Origin: Amphirosellinia nigrospora
Taxonomy: Eukaryota; Ascomycota; Sordariomycetes; Xylariales; Xylariaceae
DNA length: 64,000 nucleotides
Direction of reading: 5' to 3'
Assembly (NCBI GenBank): GCA_004123355.1
Contig: SCHM01000003.1
Location: 5,971,058-6,035,057 of the forward strand
The position numbers and the translations under genes are program-made. Position 1 is the first letter of the stretch. Every line of letters begins with the position of its first letter. Positions 22,015-38,016 of the stretch are shown here, piece by piece. The notes beneath the pieces are model-generated. The model did no database searches. It was not told the origin of the DNA and worked only from the letters and a program-made list of their open reading frames with translations.

Positions 22015-23254
22015 TAGGGTTCGGAAATGGGTACCCATAGGTACCCACGGAAAACCCATGGGTTTTTCTAGGTACCTAAAAAAACCCATAGGTTTTTTTT
22101 AATAGGTTAACCTGTACTTTAACCTATAGGTTTTTTTAAGTACTTAGAAAAACTTATAGGTTTTTTTGTAAGTTTTATTATAACTAAAAATAAAAATATA
22201 AGCAATATTAAATTAAAAGTAAAATTTATTTATAATTAACGTTAAAATTTATCGATTAATTATTTATTATAGCTATAATTATTACGTATATATATTAATT
22301 TTTATATTAATTTTAAAAAAATCCTAGCAATAAGTTAAGCAAATATATATTTCGAACTTATTTATTTTTTGCTTTATATTACTTATTATTATTAAACTTT
22401 TCGGTTTTTTTGCTTTCGAGCGAGTTTTAACCGAGTTTATGCTTTTTTATTTTTTTTATAGTAGCTTTTATAGCAATTTTTTTGTCTATTTTATATAACT
22501 TTTAATAAATATAATATTATAATAAAAAATAATTAAAAGTTATAAGTATTAATATTAAAATATCGAATTATTTTATAATAATAAATACTAAATAAATATT
22601 TTTAAGCATAAATATAATATATTTAATATATATTATTATAAAATACGCCGCTAAATAAACGAATTAATATATAAATTAATATAATATTAGTATAAAAATA
22701 TATTAGCTATAAAAATAATAGTGTTTTTAAAAGCTTTTATTAAAGCTATAATAGTAGATTTTTAAATATAATATTAAATATATAGCTATATAAAATATTT
22801 TTTATAATACGGATAAAAAATACTTTTTTAATTAATAAAACTAAATATAATTATTTTAAAGCTGCTAAATTTTTAAAAGCTTTATTTAAAACTAAATTAA
22901 TATAATAAATATAAAATATATTATTTTTTAAATATTAATTTTTTATAGTATTAAAAGATTATTTTAGCTAGTTTTTGTTTATTATTTTAAACGTAAATAT
23001 ATTTATAAAAATTTTAGTTTTTTTAATTAGTTTTTAAATTTTTTTATATATTAAGTTTTAAAAACTAAAAACTTGTAAGGATTTTTTATTAGCTATAAAA
23101 GTTATTTTTTGCTTAAAAAAATATTTATACCCGGTTTTATATATTTTTTAGCTTTTTAAAAGTTATTTATATAATAAAATTAATATACCGATATATAAAA
23201 AATAAATTTAAGTATAATTATTTAAGATTTTAGCAGTATATTGGATTTAATAAG

Positions 23255-23352
23255 ATAACTTTTTATTATAGCTTTTTTTTTTAAGTATTAGGACTTTTTT
23301 TATAACTTTTTTTTTTTAAGTATTAGGACTTTTTTTATAACTTTTTTTTTTT
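23255..23352. repeat. short tandem repeat inside the AT block
   Basis: About two and a half copies of a roughly 40-base unit (TATAACTTTTTTTTTTTAAGTATTAGGACT-type), nearly identical to one another. Their near identity within a heavily mutated block suggests duplication after RIP. Confidence 0.6.
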
Positions 23353-26151
23353 TAATATAAAAACCTATTTTAATAAATAGCTATATAGTAAAATTAATAT
23401 ATAAATTAATATATAAATTATAAATTAAAGCATATTTATTAGTTTATTTATTTATAGCTTTTTTTTATTATTAAGTTTTTTTATTAGTTTAAAAAAAAGT
23501 TTATTTATAATATTAGGATTTATTTATATATTAATAGTAATATTATTTATTATTTCCGGCTTAATGTTTATTATAGCTTTATTAAATATATTATTTAAAA
23601 CTATTGTTATATTAATTTTTAATATAATAATAAAAATTATATTTTTAAATAAATTAAAAAGCTATTAATTTAATAATAAACTTTTTTAAAAATAAATTAA
23701 TATAATTATTAATAAAAAATAATTAATAAATAATAAATAAATATATATTATTAGCTTTAAAAAGTTAGATTTTTGAGCTTTTTTTTTAATTGTTTTACTG
23801 CTTTTTTTTAGCAAAGTTTAAAGCGGTAAAAGTTTTTAACGCTTTTATTCGTAAACTTTAGCTTATTTTTTAAACTCCGCTAAATTTTAAAGTTATTATT
23901 TTATTACTACTATTGCTTTTTTGTTGTTTTTATATAACGTTTGTAATTTTTATATTTAATTTTTTAGGTTTAATATATAGCTTAGTTAATTTAATTATAT
24001 AATTAGTATATATATTAATATATTTAAGCTATATTTTATAAATTTTAAGTATTTTATTATTTGTTTATTAATTTATTATTATTTTATTATTTAATAGCTA
24101 TAAACAACTATATTAATATAATAATTAATATAAATATATTTATTTTTACTTATTATTATTTTAGTTTATATAATAAAACAATTAATCTATAACTAGCTAA
24201 AAACTTAATAATAGTTAAATTTAACTAAAAAAAGTAAAAAAATTAATTAAAATTAAATATATAAAAAAGTCCGACAAAAATTTTAAATATAATAAAAAAT
24301 TAATATATTATATAAAAATAAAAAATAATTATAAAAAATTAAAAGTAATATAATATGAAAAATATAAAAGTTTTTTATATAGTAAATAAAAACTTATTTT
24401 TATTAAAAAAAGTAAATTTATACTTTTTAAAAAAAAAACGCTTTTTTTAAAAAATTTTTTTTTTGCTTTTTTATATTTTAAAATTAAATATAATTAATAT
24501 ATATATTTTTATATAAATATTATTTAATTATAAGTTTTATTTATAAAAACTTTAAATATATATATTATTAATAACTAAAGTTATAATAAAAAAACTATAT
24601 ATTTAGCGGTTTAATATTATTTATATTATTTTTGGGCTAGTTTTAGCAAATCTAAGTCGATTTAATTTTAATTTTTTATTTTTTTATTTTTATAAAAAGC
24701 AAAATTTTATATAATAAAGTTTTATATAGCAAAGTTTTATATAAAATTAATTTTTAATATATTAAAAATAAGTTCTAAAATATATATTTCGATTTTATTT
24801 TTAAAATAATCGGCGGGCTAAAAAATAATATTTTGCTAGCGCTAAAAAATATTCTATAAACTAAAATTAATAATCGTTAAAATATTTATATTAAAAAAAA
24901 TAATTATATAAATTTTTAAGCTATTTTAACTATATATATTTATTATTGCTTTTTTTTTTTATTTTTTATTAAATAGTTTTTTATTTAAAAATATTTATAT
25001 ATAAAGCAATTAATAGCGCTAGTATATAATTTTATATATATAAAATAATATAAAATAAGCTCGAAAAGTACTAAAAAATAACCTATTTTATTTAAAATAA
25101 TAAATATTATAAACAAATAATATATATTTTAATATAAAAAACTACTTATATAAAAGTATATTTTATATAAGCGTTATAAACCTAAGTAAAATATACTCGA
25201 TAGTTTGCTAATAGTTTAATTAATTTTAATTAATATAATATATTATATATTAATTTTAATATTAATTATATTTTAAAAAATAAATAATTTATAGCGTAAT
25301 AAAATCTTATTAATAATATATTTATATAGTAATATAATATTATTTAATAGTTATAAGCTTTATATTTAAATTAATTAAAATATAAGTACTAAGAATATTA
25401 TTATATTTTATTAAAACTAAACTATAAAAAAATTATTAGTTTTTTAAATTAGCTAAAGTTTATTATTATATTTTTATTTATTAATTATATTTTTATTAAA
25501 ACGGATAATATATATATTTTAATAATTAATAGTATATTTTATATTTTACTTATTATTATATTTTATATATAAATATTTTTACTACTTATTAAATAGTTTA
25601 TTAAGCTATATAAAAGCTTTAAAACTAAGTAATACTACTAGTATAAAAATATTCTAATTATTATTTTTAGCTTTTTTAATATATTTATTAAGCTTTTTTA
25701 ACTAAAATTAATACTAATAATAAATTTCTTTAATATATTTTTATTATAGTTATTAAATACTATTTATTATACTTTTAGCTATTATTTATATATTATAAAA
25801 TATTTTTTTATAAATATAAAACTAATTAATATATAACTTATGTAGTTTTATTTAAAAAAGCTAAAAATATTAATAAGCTAAATAAAATACGAAATAATAT
25901 ATAATAATATATTAATATAAAGCTATATTATACTATTAAATAAACGTAGCTAAAAATTTTTTAATAGTTTTTTTAATAATTAGTTATAGTTTTTATATTT
26001 TTTATAATATAAAAATAATTAAGTTCTAATAGGTTTTAATATTATAAATTATTAATAATTAAAATATTAAACTTAATAATTTTTATATATTTTTAAACTA
26101 TTTTTAATAAATAATATTACTTTAAATATATATTATTAATAATTAAAACTA

Positions 26152-26200
26152 TATTAATTAATATATTAATTAATATATTAATTAATATATTAATTAAATT
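26152..26200. repeat. palindromic AT tandem repeat
   Basis: Four tandem copies of TTAATATATTAA within the RIP-mutated element; self-complementary and able to form a hairpin. Confidence 0.7.
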
Positions 26201-29200
26201 TAAAAAATACGTACTTTTTTTATTATATTATTTATATTTAAATAATATATTATTTCTTTGTTTTTTATTTATTGATATATAAACATAACTTGTTTAATAA
26301 TTTTAATAGTTTTATTAACGCCGATTTTTTTAAAATATTATTTAGTACTAATTAAATAATATAAAAAAAACAAAAAAATAAATAATATAAATTTTTAACT
26401 AATTATAATATTTAATTAATACTAAATAAAATTAATATTAAAACTAGGTTTATTATTATAAATATATATTTAAATATTTATATAAAAGTTATTTTTTTAA
26501 AAACTAATAATTTATTTTATATTAATATTTTTTATTTAAATATCGCTAAATAAATATTAATAAAAACGTTATATTATTATTAATATTTATCGATAAAATA
26601 TATTATTACTTTTTAATAATATTTTAACTAGCTAAAATTAATTTATATATTTAATAACCTTAATATTAAACTAATAATTCTATTAAACTAATATTAAATA
26701 TAAAATTATTATAAATATAATATTATATAAACAATTTTTCCGTAAAATAATAGCTATTTATTATTAAGATATAATTAATATTTTTATATTTTTATTTTTA
26801 CAAAATTAAACAAATATTTTTAAAACCTAAAAACAAATAAAATACCGGTTTTTATTTATTAATATTATTTTTTAAATTAATATATAATTAATAAATAAAA
26901 TATAATATACTTTTGCTATATTTAGCTTAGTTAAAAATATTATTTTATAATTGTTTATATTTTTCGCTAGAAATAAATATAATAATTGCGTACGTTTAAC
27001 TTTAAATATATAATATATTAAAAAATACTATATTTTTTATAAATTAGTTTAGCTTTTTAATATTTATTTTTATGCTTTATTTAGTTATTTTAACTAGCTA
27101 ATATTTGGCTATTTATATTTATATTTTATCGATTTTATAAATATTATTTTTTATTATAATATATATTTTTTATTACTTTTATCGTAACTACTTTTTAAAT
27201 ATTTATTTATTATTTAATATAAATAATATAAAAAAGCTTTTATAGTTAAAAATAAATTTTATTGCTTGTTTTTTTATATTTAAATAATATTTTTTTAAAT
27301 TTAACGCTATTAATAAATTTATTAAAGCTTATATAAATATTAAAACCAGCAAGCTAAAATTTATTAAAAAAATAATAAAACGTTAATAAAAAAATTTCGA
27401 TATTTAGTATAAATAATATATCTTTAAATTAAAAAAAAAAATAATTAAAAACGGCCTAAAAATTAAATTATTATTATTATTTTCTAAAATAGTTCTAGTT
27501 TAAAAAATAATAAACTTTTAATAATAAAATAATTGTTATTATTAATTATAATATTTAAATCGTTTTAAATAAACTTTAAAATAAAATTATTATAAATAAT
27601 AATAAAATAATAATACGCTTTAATAAAATATTATTATTAACTAATAAAATATAAATTTTTTAAATAAATATATTAATTTATATATTTATCTTTTAGCGCT
27701 ATTAGTATAAATTATTATTTTCTTATTAAAAATAAACATATAAACGCTATATTTATTTTATTTTTTTTTTTTTATTAGTTTTTATTTATTTATTTTATTA
27801 TATTTTTTTTATTTAACTATTATTAAGTTATTTTTTTATAGCTTATATATAATAGCACGTAAAAATCCTAAAAACGTTTAACTATAATATTAAAAAATAT
27901 TTAAAGTTTTTTTATTAATAATAGCTAATTTATAACCTTTTTTATTTTATTTTAGTTTTTTTTTATATATTTATTTAACCTTGCTTTTTTAAGCTTTTAT
28001 TATATAAAAAACGCTAAACAAATAAAAATATAGCTTAGCTAATTTAGCAGCTATTAAAAACTAAAAAAAAAAAAATATATATATATAAAACAATTAACTA
28101 AAACGCTAATAAAAGCTAAAAATATTAATTTATTTAATTAATATAATAATTAATATTGTTTATTTTTTTTATTAATATTTTATAAAAAATCCGCAAATAT
28201 TAATAAATAAATTTATTAATCCTTTGTTTATTATTCGCCCGATTTATAAAAAAAATAACTACTAAAATAATAGCTAAAAAATACTAATTTTAAAAAATAT
28301 TATTAAAGCTTTATAAAAAATAATAAAAGCTTATTTAATAAAAATATTTATTTATATATTTTTTTTTTAGTTTTATAACTTAAATATTAATTATATATAA
28401 ATACTAACTATTATACTATTTATATAAAACATATTATAATTATGCGCTTTAATATTTAATTATTAAAAAATTTAGCTAAAAAATAAATATTTTTTATATA
28501 ATAATAATAATTAAAAATTAAAAACTTTAAAAAATTTTTAAAAGCATATCTTAATTAAAAAAGCAATAAATTATAAATAGTAAAAAAAACAACTATTTAT
28601 ATATATTTATACTATATATATATATTGTATTATTTTTTTTTTTAATAATATATTTTAGCTAATTATTTATTTTTTTTTCTACTTATAACCTTTATAACTT
28701 TATTAGCCGGCTTCCCCTAAAGCTAATTTTAATTAATAATCTAGTTTTTTTTTTAAAATTTATTATATATATATTATTTATTTTTTTTTTATTATATTAT
28801 TTACTTTTATATTATTTAATTATTATATTATTTTATAATTTTATTTTATTATATTAATTTTATATTAATTTTTTATAAATAGCTTTTAAACGTTTAAAAA
28901 AAAAGTTAGCTAATATAGCTACGCTAAAACGGCGTAAAAAAAAATATAATTATTAAATAACTTATATATAAAAAGTTATACGCATATTTTCTATTTGCTT
29001 AAAAGCTAAAAACTTATAAAAAAAGCTTTATTACTATTAAACGTTAAATTAAATAAATAAAAAAATTAGCGAAATAAAAACTTAAATATTATTTTAAAAA
29101 AAGTTAAAAATATATATTAGCTTATTATTAAATAAATTAATAAAAACTAATATATTTTATATTAATTTTATATTAATTTTTTTTATTAATATTATAACTA

Positions 29201-30797
29201 TTAATTATAATAAAAATAAACATTTTAATTAAATTATTATTATTTATATTATATTATTTTTTTTAGCGCTTTTAATATAATTAAACTAGCTATAAACGTT
29301 AATTTTAATAATAAAAATGCGATTTTTTTGTTCGTTTAAAATAAGCTTAAAATTATTAATTTAAACAAAAATAATCCTAATTATATTATTATTTTATAAA
29401 AAATATTAAAAAAAAAATAAAAAATTTTTCGGGCTATTAAACTATATTTTTAAATTCGCTTAAAATAAGCTTCGATTTTTATTTTATTTAATTTTAATAT
29501 TTTAATTTTTAATTAAAACATATATTTAAAACTACTATTTTAAAATAAATTTTTTTAATTAATATATAATTAATATATATTAATAGTTTTTAATTATTTA
29601 ACCTTATTATTTTAAACTTTTTATTAATTACTTTTTATATTTTAATAAAAAATTATAAAAATTTATATTTTATTAAATATATATTAAAAATTTTATTAAT
29701 AATTTTAAAATACGCTTTTATATTTTTATAATAAGCGCTAATAAGCTTATATTAAAATATATTTATTTTTTTTTTAATAACTTTTTATTAACTTTTTAAA
29801 AATCGAATTATAATTTATATAGCGCTTAAAAAAACGCTTAAATTTTTCTTTTAAAACTTTATACTTTAAAATTAAAGCTTTTTAATACTAACTAGTTTAA
29901 TTCTAAATTTTATTTATTTTATTTTTAAACTATAGTTTTAAAATTTAAATAAAATAAAACTACTAGCTAAATTTACTTTAAATAAAATTACGTTTATTAT
30001 AATTTTTACGTAATAAACTATAATTATTTATTTTTTTTTATTTATATTTTTTAATAATTTAAAAATAGCTAGTTATTTTTTTGCTCGATATTAAGCTATT
30101 TAGCTTACTTTTATTATTAAAATATATTATTTTTATTTAATATACTAATTAGTATATTAATTTATATAATTAAAATAAACTATAATTTATTTATATAAAA
30201 TAAAACGCTATATATTATTTTTTTTAGTTTTAAATTCTTTTTTAGTTATTTATAGCGTTTTTACTATTTTTAACATACTATAAAAAATTTTAAGCTTTAA
30301 ATATTTATTTTAGAATTTTTTTAAGCTAACTTTTATTATTATAATTTATTTAAATTACTAAACTTTATAATTTAATAATAAAAAATATTATATAGTTCTA
30401 AATTAAAAATATTTCCTGCTTTAATACTAGCTTTAATATAATTTATTTATACTAAATAAACTATATATTATTCCTAATATATTTTTTATACTTTTATAAA
30501 TAATTAAAATAAACTATTTATATTGCTTATAATCTAATTAATATATAAATTAATATATTAATTCGCTTTTATATCCTTTTATTCTATAATACTTAATCTT
30601 AATATAATTTTTATTAGTACTATTAGTTTAAAAAAATCTATATAATAATATAAATAAAAACCTATAAATAACATAATAAAAAAACCCACGTAAGTAGCAT
30701 AGGGACAAAAAACCCATAAGTAAAAAAAAACCCACTATACCTATATAAGTTTTCATATTCTAGGTAAATGGGTTTTGGGTAAAAAATCCAAACCCTA

Positions 30798-30805
30798 TGT
30801 ATGTC
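30798..30805. repeat. 8-bp target-site duplication, right copy
   Basis: TGTATGTC, identical to 22007-22014, directly following the right terminal repeat AACCCTA. Confidence 0.85.
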
Positions 30806-31342
30806 ATCCGCGAACACATGTGAACCATCCACACACATGAACATTAGCCGGCTCGGAAGTGCAGAGACAATAGGTACCAGCAGTCAGTGTCAATATACGG
30901 CAACTAAACACCGATCCCCGGCCCCATACCCCATACCCCATCTCCTCCACATTCCTCATCAGCCCGCGCGACGAGCGCCAGCATATTAGTAGACATGCAT
31001 ATGATGTCCTCCTCGGCTACCTCCTCCTCCCTCTCTCCCCATTCTCGCGATTTCTTCGCCTTCCCAAATCTACCCACGTTGTCCTACACCTCCTACCAGT
31101 ATATATCATCACTTTCCCCGACTCCAATCGTTCTCCCATCGCCCGTAGCCCCTCGTTGTGGTCCGAGACATACCCATCTATACTCGAATACTCTTCGCAT
31201 CCCCGCTATCGTCACCGGCTATCACACATCTGCGTCCCCGCCCTGCAGCTAGGATACGGCCGCCTTGCTTCGTGAGCGACCTCCCCACCACGACGAATCC
31301 TCTGTCGCGACACCATCGGGACTTCTAAGCTACTACCAGAGG
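30806..31342. promoter_or_regulatory. 5' flank and leader of the glycerol kinase gene
   Basis: About 540 bases between the transposon and the glycerol kinase ATG, rich in C and T (CCTCCTC, CTCCCTCTC around 31010-31050), as in fungal core promoters and leaders. No RIP-like composition has spread here. Short frames in this stretch lack coding character. Confidence 0.45.
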
Positions 31343-33155
<1,813 letters not shown>

Positions 33156-34316
33156 ACGTGGCTTCTTGCGGAGGACTGGCTTTAATAGATGGCTATTTAG
33201 ATAAAGGATTTAAGGGAACGGTGGAACCTTTACTGTATCGTGGCATTGCTTGGAGTACACATGCGGCGTTTTGGGCATCTTCCGGGGTGAGCGCGGAGCT
33301 GGGCTTTGGAGAGACGTTCGTCTGTCCCACTTGATCATGATTTCATGTATATTATTATAACGCCGTTATGGTTGTCATGTGTATTGTATAAGCATGGTTT
33401 CTATGGCCGACTTGGATTATTAATCTAACATCCATTATTACTTTATTCCCACCTGCTCGATATTCGACAACTTATGATACCTTGAGCTGGCATGATCTCT
33501 TTTATGCTAACTCCCACATGATACACTACGTTAGCGCTGTGTGTGGTAATGATGGGAAAGCTTTTTTTCCCTTTTTCGGTTTGAGTTTTAATGGCGTCGG
33601 CGTTGACAGCTCAACTAACCTTACAGTATCATAAGGGCCAATGATGAAAAGGTTTGGAGAGTAGGTAGTCGTATGATCAAGTGTACTAAACCCTACGGCT
33701 TATAGGAGAGTATGACGAAGAGGGACGAAGTTAGGGACGATGAATCGACAAATCTCAATCCTTCCACTACAAAAGGACCATATATATATTCAAGTCACAA
33801 TCAGATCCGGATTATACTTGAATAGCGAAAATACGTTGAATAATGTCAGCATTGTCCATATCGTTATCTATTTACTATGATATATATATGAGTTCCAAAC
33901 ATTGCACCTGCCTCTTTTCGTCATTTCTGCTACTTGGCACTTCTAGCATTGTCGTGATGGGTGAGTGACCAGTCCATAAGATGCGCTGGAACGTATGAGT
34001 TGAATACAGTTTGTCCTTATCTCATGTCTCGATGAGTCGTGGCGTCTTGATAGTCGTTATATGTAAAGAGTGACCGGTAGCTCTATGTAGAGCTGGCGTG
34101 CGCGGGCCTCGTTCGAGGGAGTGTGTAGCCCGAACGAGTCATTTTAGTCGTAAAGGGGGAGTGAGAGGTAAATAATAGCGATAAGTGAAAGAATGTCAAA
34201 TAGAAGTTATGTCTGGCATCTTGGTCCCCGATTGGTTCTATGCTAAAAGTGCCTATTCGAGTACGGGGAGCTGGGCTCATCCCGTCGTTTGCGAGGAGGG
34301 CATTCGAGAAATGTGT
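33156..34316. other. intergenic between convergent genes
   Basis: 1.16 kb holding the 3' flanks of glycerol kinase and the NRAMP transporter. No other gene, RNA or repeat recognised. Confidence 0.6.
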
Positions 34317-36324
34317 CTATCCTCGTCCGAGAAGAACCAAGTTGGCGATATTAAGCACAACGATGAGAAGCCAGACGACAACGGCCGTGACCGAGACGTA
34401 CCACGGGTTCGCCATCTTCACGACGTCAGGCATCCCGGGGCCGACCTCTTGATCATCCGTGGCGCGCGCGAGGAGGTCGCTGGTGGAGATCGTACTGTCG
34501 CCTTTAACACCCTCGACACGGATCCTGGCTATGCCGGCCTGCGTGACCATGTACTTGTTGAAGCAGGTGAACCAGATGAGCGGGGCGGAGACGAAGGGCA
34601 GGACGATGCTGAGCACGACTGGGTGCCGTTGAGCGCGTCGTTGAGGTGCTCGCGGCCCGTGGCGCCGGCGATGATGATGGCGGGCGTGATGGCGATGGAG
34701 CGGGTGACGAGGCGGCGGAGCCACGGCTTCACGGTCCACCGCAGCGCGCCCTCGCACACCATCTGGCCCGAGATGGTGCACACGATGCCCGCCGAGACGC
34801 CCGAGAACAGCAGCGCGAGGGCGAAGATGACGCCCGCGAACGGGCTGATGGACGACGCGAGCAGGTCGTGGATGCTGAAGATGTCGGCGTCGTGGGCCTC
34901 CGGGTGGCCGTAGAGGCTCGCGCCCGCGACGATCAGGATCGCGCTGTTCACGAAGAGCGCGAACGTCACCAGCGTCACGCCTACCTCGGTGTAGGTGTAC
35001 GTCAGAGAATGCTTGATGGCTGCGAAGCTGGGGACGTAGTAGGACTTTTCGCCCGTCTTGGGGTCTTCTGCGGTGTGTCCAGATGAATTAGCGGGCAATA
35101 GGCCTCGCTTCTGGTCATATTCTCTCAGGCGACTTTGGACTACGCCAGAGCCGAGGTATAGCGAGTGTGGCATCACCTATTCTACGATTAGTATCCCAGT
35201 AAACGAAGAGTAAGTTCAGGTTTTTTTGGCGGCTATCGCTTTCATCAAAGAACCCTAGCAAAGTTTAGACTTACAGTAGCACCTAAAATTCCACAAGCCT
35301 GGTACAGTCCTCGGACTTGGTGATGACATCGCTGGGCAGGTAGCCACGGAATACTTCTCCAGGGGTCGTATCCTTGATAAGCGACAGTTGAATCCCAAAA
35401 CAAACGGCGACAGTCAAGACCAAAAGCATGACAAAGATCTCAAAGAGGCGGAGGCCGTTCATAGAGCCTTGAGGCCGATAGAAAAAGAGGATAGCAAAAA
35501 CATCCAAGATGGACAATGCACATCCAGCTACGAGAGGGAGGGCGGGAATAAGCAGATTGAGCGCGATGGCTGTACCGATGACCTAGTTTTAACAGTCAGC
35601 AACTCGGTTCTTTTGATAGTTTTTTATTAGGGTTTTTATACGAAAACCCACAAAAACACTCACTTCAGCAATATCGGTCGCGATAATAGCCGCCTCGGCC
35701 AGGAAGTACAAGAAGTAATTCATCCACCGCGGCAGAAAGGCGCGACACGCCTCAGCAAGGTTGAGGCCCGTGACGGTGCCGAGCTTGGCAGCGAGACACT
35801 GTAGCAGGATAGCGAACAGGTTGCTCAGCAGGATGACGAAGAGCAGGCGGAAGCGGTACCAGGCGCCCGCGCTGATGCCGGTTGAGTAGTTTCCCGGGTC
35901 GATGTAGGCGACGGCCACGAGGAAGCCGGGCCCGACAAACTTGCCGAGGTTGACGATGTGGTGCAATAGCTTGCGCGGGAGGCTCGTCGGACCTCCGCGG
36001 TTGGGGAATGACCCGGGGCGCCCGACGCCACCCGGTTGTCGTTCACCTGGGCTGACTTCTTCGTCTTCCCAGGCGACTGGCCGTCCCCCCGGCCAGTCCT
36101 TTGCGGGGACCGCTGTCGTCGTCGTCCTCGAGAGCGGCGGGTATGTCCTGCGCTATGGGCTGCCCGGAATTATCCATACTCCTAGAATTACGCCCCCGGC
36201 GCTCCCTCGCGTTGGCGATGCCGTTCATGTCCTGGTTCGTGACGAGGTCGTTGGAGAAGGCGTTGGGACTCTGATTGAGCCCGTCGCTTTCTATCGGCTC
36301 GTCGGTTCTCGACGTCTGATTCAT
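34317..36324 (-). CDS. NRAMP-family divalent metal transporter (SMF-like)
   Basis: Proton-coupled Mn/Fe importer of the NRAMP (SLC11) family, in the plasma or endosomal membrane. Exons 36324-35664, 35582-35275 and 35176-34317; introns of 81 and 98 bases; about 610 residues with about 11 membrane helices. The metal-site motif in helix 1 is intact (VAYIDPGNYSTGISAGA), as is the helix 6 motif ATVMPHSLYLGS with Met and His. Also seen: LAEACRAFLP, DIFSIHDLLASSISPFAG and FSGVSAGIVCTISGQMV. The N-terminus is a hydrophilic Asn/Asp-rich tail. Frame changes occur near 36110 (in a C run), 35310 and 34620 (one G each). Codons in 34500-34950 are unusually G/C-rich at third positions compared with the rest of the gene. 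Confidence 0.88.
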
Positions 36325-38016
36325 GGCGAGCTGGTCTAGGCAAGCACGTTCTAGAAATCTTTTCTACCTCAAGTGGCGAGGGTCCGTGTTTAGGGATGAA
36401 AGCTCGATTACTTATTTATTCCTTGATTGTAAATAGACTTTTCGTCCCGCAGGATAAATAGGTAAAGGCTATTTAATTGAAAGGAGACTGCCTGTAGACT
36501 ATCTTCTCTTTCTATACAGCCTTCCAATGCAATGCAGGTGAAGCCAAAACTTTGGAGCGGTGTAAGCGGGCCGTGTTATAACCGGAGATGGAAGGCAGTG
36601 CCTAGGTATTTGGTAGGTCGATAGGCCGAATGGTTGATGTACGTCCGGGACGAGGGTCTCCGAATCTTCGCCGACTTTCGGGTAGTTAAAAATACGGTGT
36701 AGGTGGGATTAGTTCTCATCCCATTTGCGGCTCCATATCGAACCATCAAGGTACCCGTTCCTCGACTTCTTTCGACTTTGTTCGAGGCGCTGGGCAAGAG
36801 GATTGAGAAGAGGATTTTTTTTAATATTCTAATGTCTATAATACGACTTGCAGTATTTTTCAACCGTTGAGTAATGTCAATATTACCAAAGGGATAAAGC
36901 CAGCGATTGAATGTGAGCAGTCTCCGTGGGCTGCCGAGGTAGTCCATTCATTGTACCTGTCTTAGCGGGTATCTGGGGTAAATCTCCAATCTTCTTTAGC
37001 ATAATCGTAGCAAGCCACAATACCTATGTATGAGTCAAGGAATCGAAAACCTTAACTCTATTTGACGAATTATGATGTCCATTTGACTGCGCCGCGGATT
37101 CGCTGTTACCTATAGTTTAACATTCCCTTACACTACTATTCACGCTAATGCAACACAAGCTGGTTTCTATTTACACTACCTAACCCCCTATATGCCCCTT
37201 AAATTTCAACAAGTGCTCGTCTGCATTACCCAGCACAACCGAAGCACGTGCTACATTGCCGTATTAGTTGTCAGATAGACCGTCATATTAACAATTGGCG
37301 TCCTCACTTGGCTACGATAAGAATATGTGTTTTCGTGGAGCTCCGAGTGTTTCCGCAGGTTTTTCCGGATGGCCACATTAGGTACGTTAGACATCTCGCC
37401 CCGCATGCGATATGTAGCTAGGTAATGACTTAGTTACTCCTTTGACATGAGACACCGATGTCATACTATTCTTTTTGTCTAGTTTAAGTATTGATCTTTC
37501 CGTTTTTATCCGCTCCGGTTATGGAATTAGGGTATGATGAGCGGGTTGTGAAGAATATCCTTTTGGATGTTTCATGGCCCTTTGGTCAAGGCGTGGGATT
37601 TGTGATAAATTTGAGGCACAGAGCAGAACTATAAGACCGGATGAGACTTGAAGTCTTGGTAGTTTATATGAAAGTAACTGAATGCACTAATACCGAAAGC
37701 CGATCTATTCCTCCTAGCAACCTTCTACAATCCATCCCATCTTGCGTCCTCCCTCACTCGATTAACATCATGAATGCTTCTGCTTTCAAGTACCCCCCGT
37801 CCTCCATTAACGCATTCCTGACAGTCATATTTCTTCCATTAAGCATTAAATCTAGGACTGTACAGCATCAGCCGATTTTCGGCCTACTATATCCCACCTT
37901 CCTATATTAGCCATACAAGTGTTGAGTGACAGTTTGGCTGAGCCCAACCAGCGCGGGCCATATTAGTTACCAAATACTGCCAACCTTAGCAGCTGCTACA
38001 TGAGCACGGTAGCTCA
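36325..38016. other. intergenic 1.7 kb
   Basis: 5' flank of the NRAMP gene and 3' flank of OPI3. A minus-strand frame of 123 codons at 36576-36947 has no family resemblance and I do not call it. No RNA gene or repeat recognised. Confidence 0.5.

Larger units (their letters stand above)
22015..30797. mobile_element. RIP-mutated hAT-like DNA transposon, 8.8 kb
   Basis: Bounded by terminal inverted repeats (TIRs), TAGGGTTCGGA on the left and TAGGGTTTGGA read inward from the right (10 of 11 match), with an exact 8-bp duplication outside each. Both ends carry clusters of subterminal motifs (ACCCATGGGTTTTT, CCTATAGGTTTTTTT, AACTTATAGGTTTTTT on the left; their reverse forms such as AAAAAACCCATAAG on the right), as in hAT elements, where transposase binds such repeats. 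The whole interior is extremely AT-rich, with no ATG-started frame of 60 codons over about 9 kb. CpA and TpG are nearly gone while GpC and CpT persist, the RIP pattern. Flanking DNA returns abruptly to normal composition at both ends. At 8.8 kb it is longer than a usual hAT (3-6 kb), so it may hold cargo or a nested element now unreadable. Confidence 0.8.

Noticed and set aside
22015-30797. AT block as centromere core or mitochondrial DNA insertion
   Set aside because: Defined inverted ends, an exact 8-bp duplication and RIP-type dinucleotide loss fit a mutated transposon better. No mitochondrial gene or tRNA is readable.
34185-34913. 242-codon plus-strand frame
   Set aside because: Shadow of the NRAMP gene on the other strand; the long frame is caused by GC-rich codons.
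36576-36947. 123-codon minus-strand frame
   Set aside because: No start context, introns or family match; composition is like the surrounding intergenic DNA.
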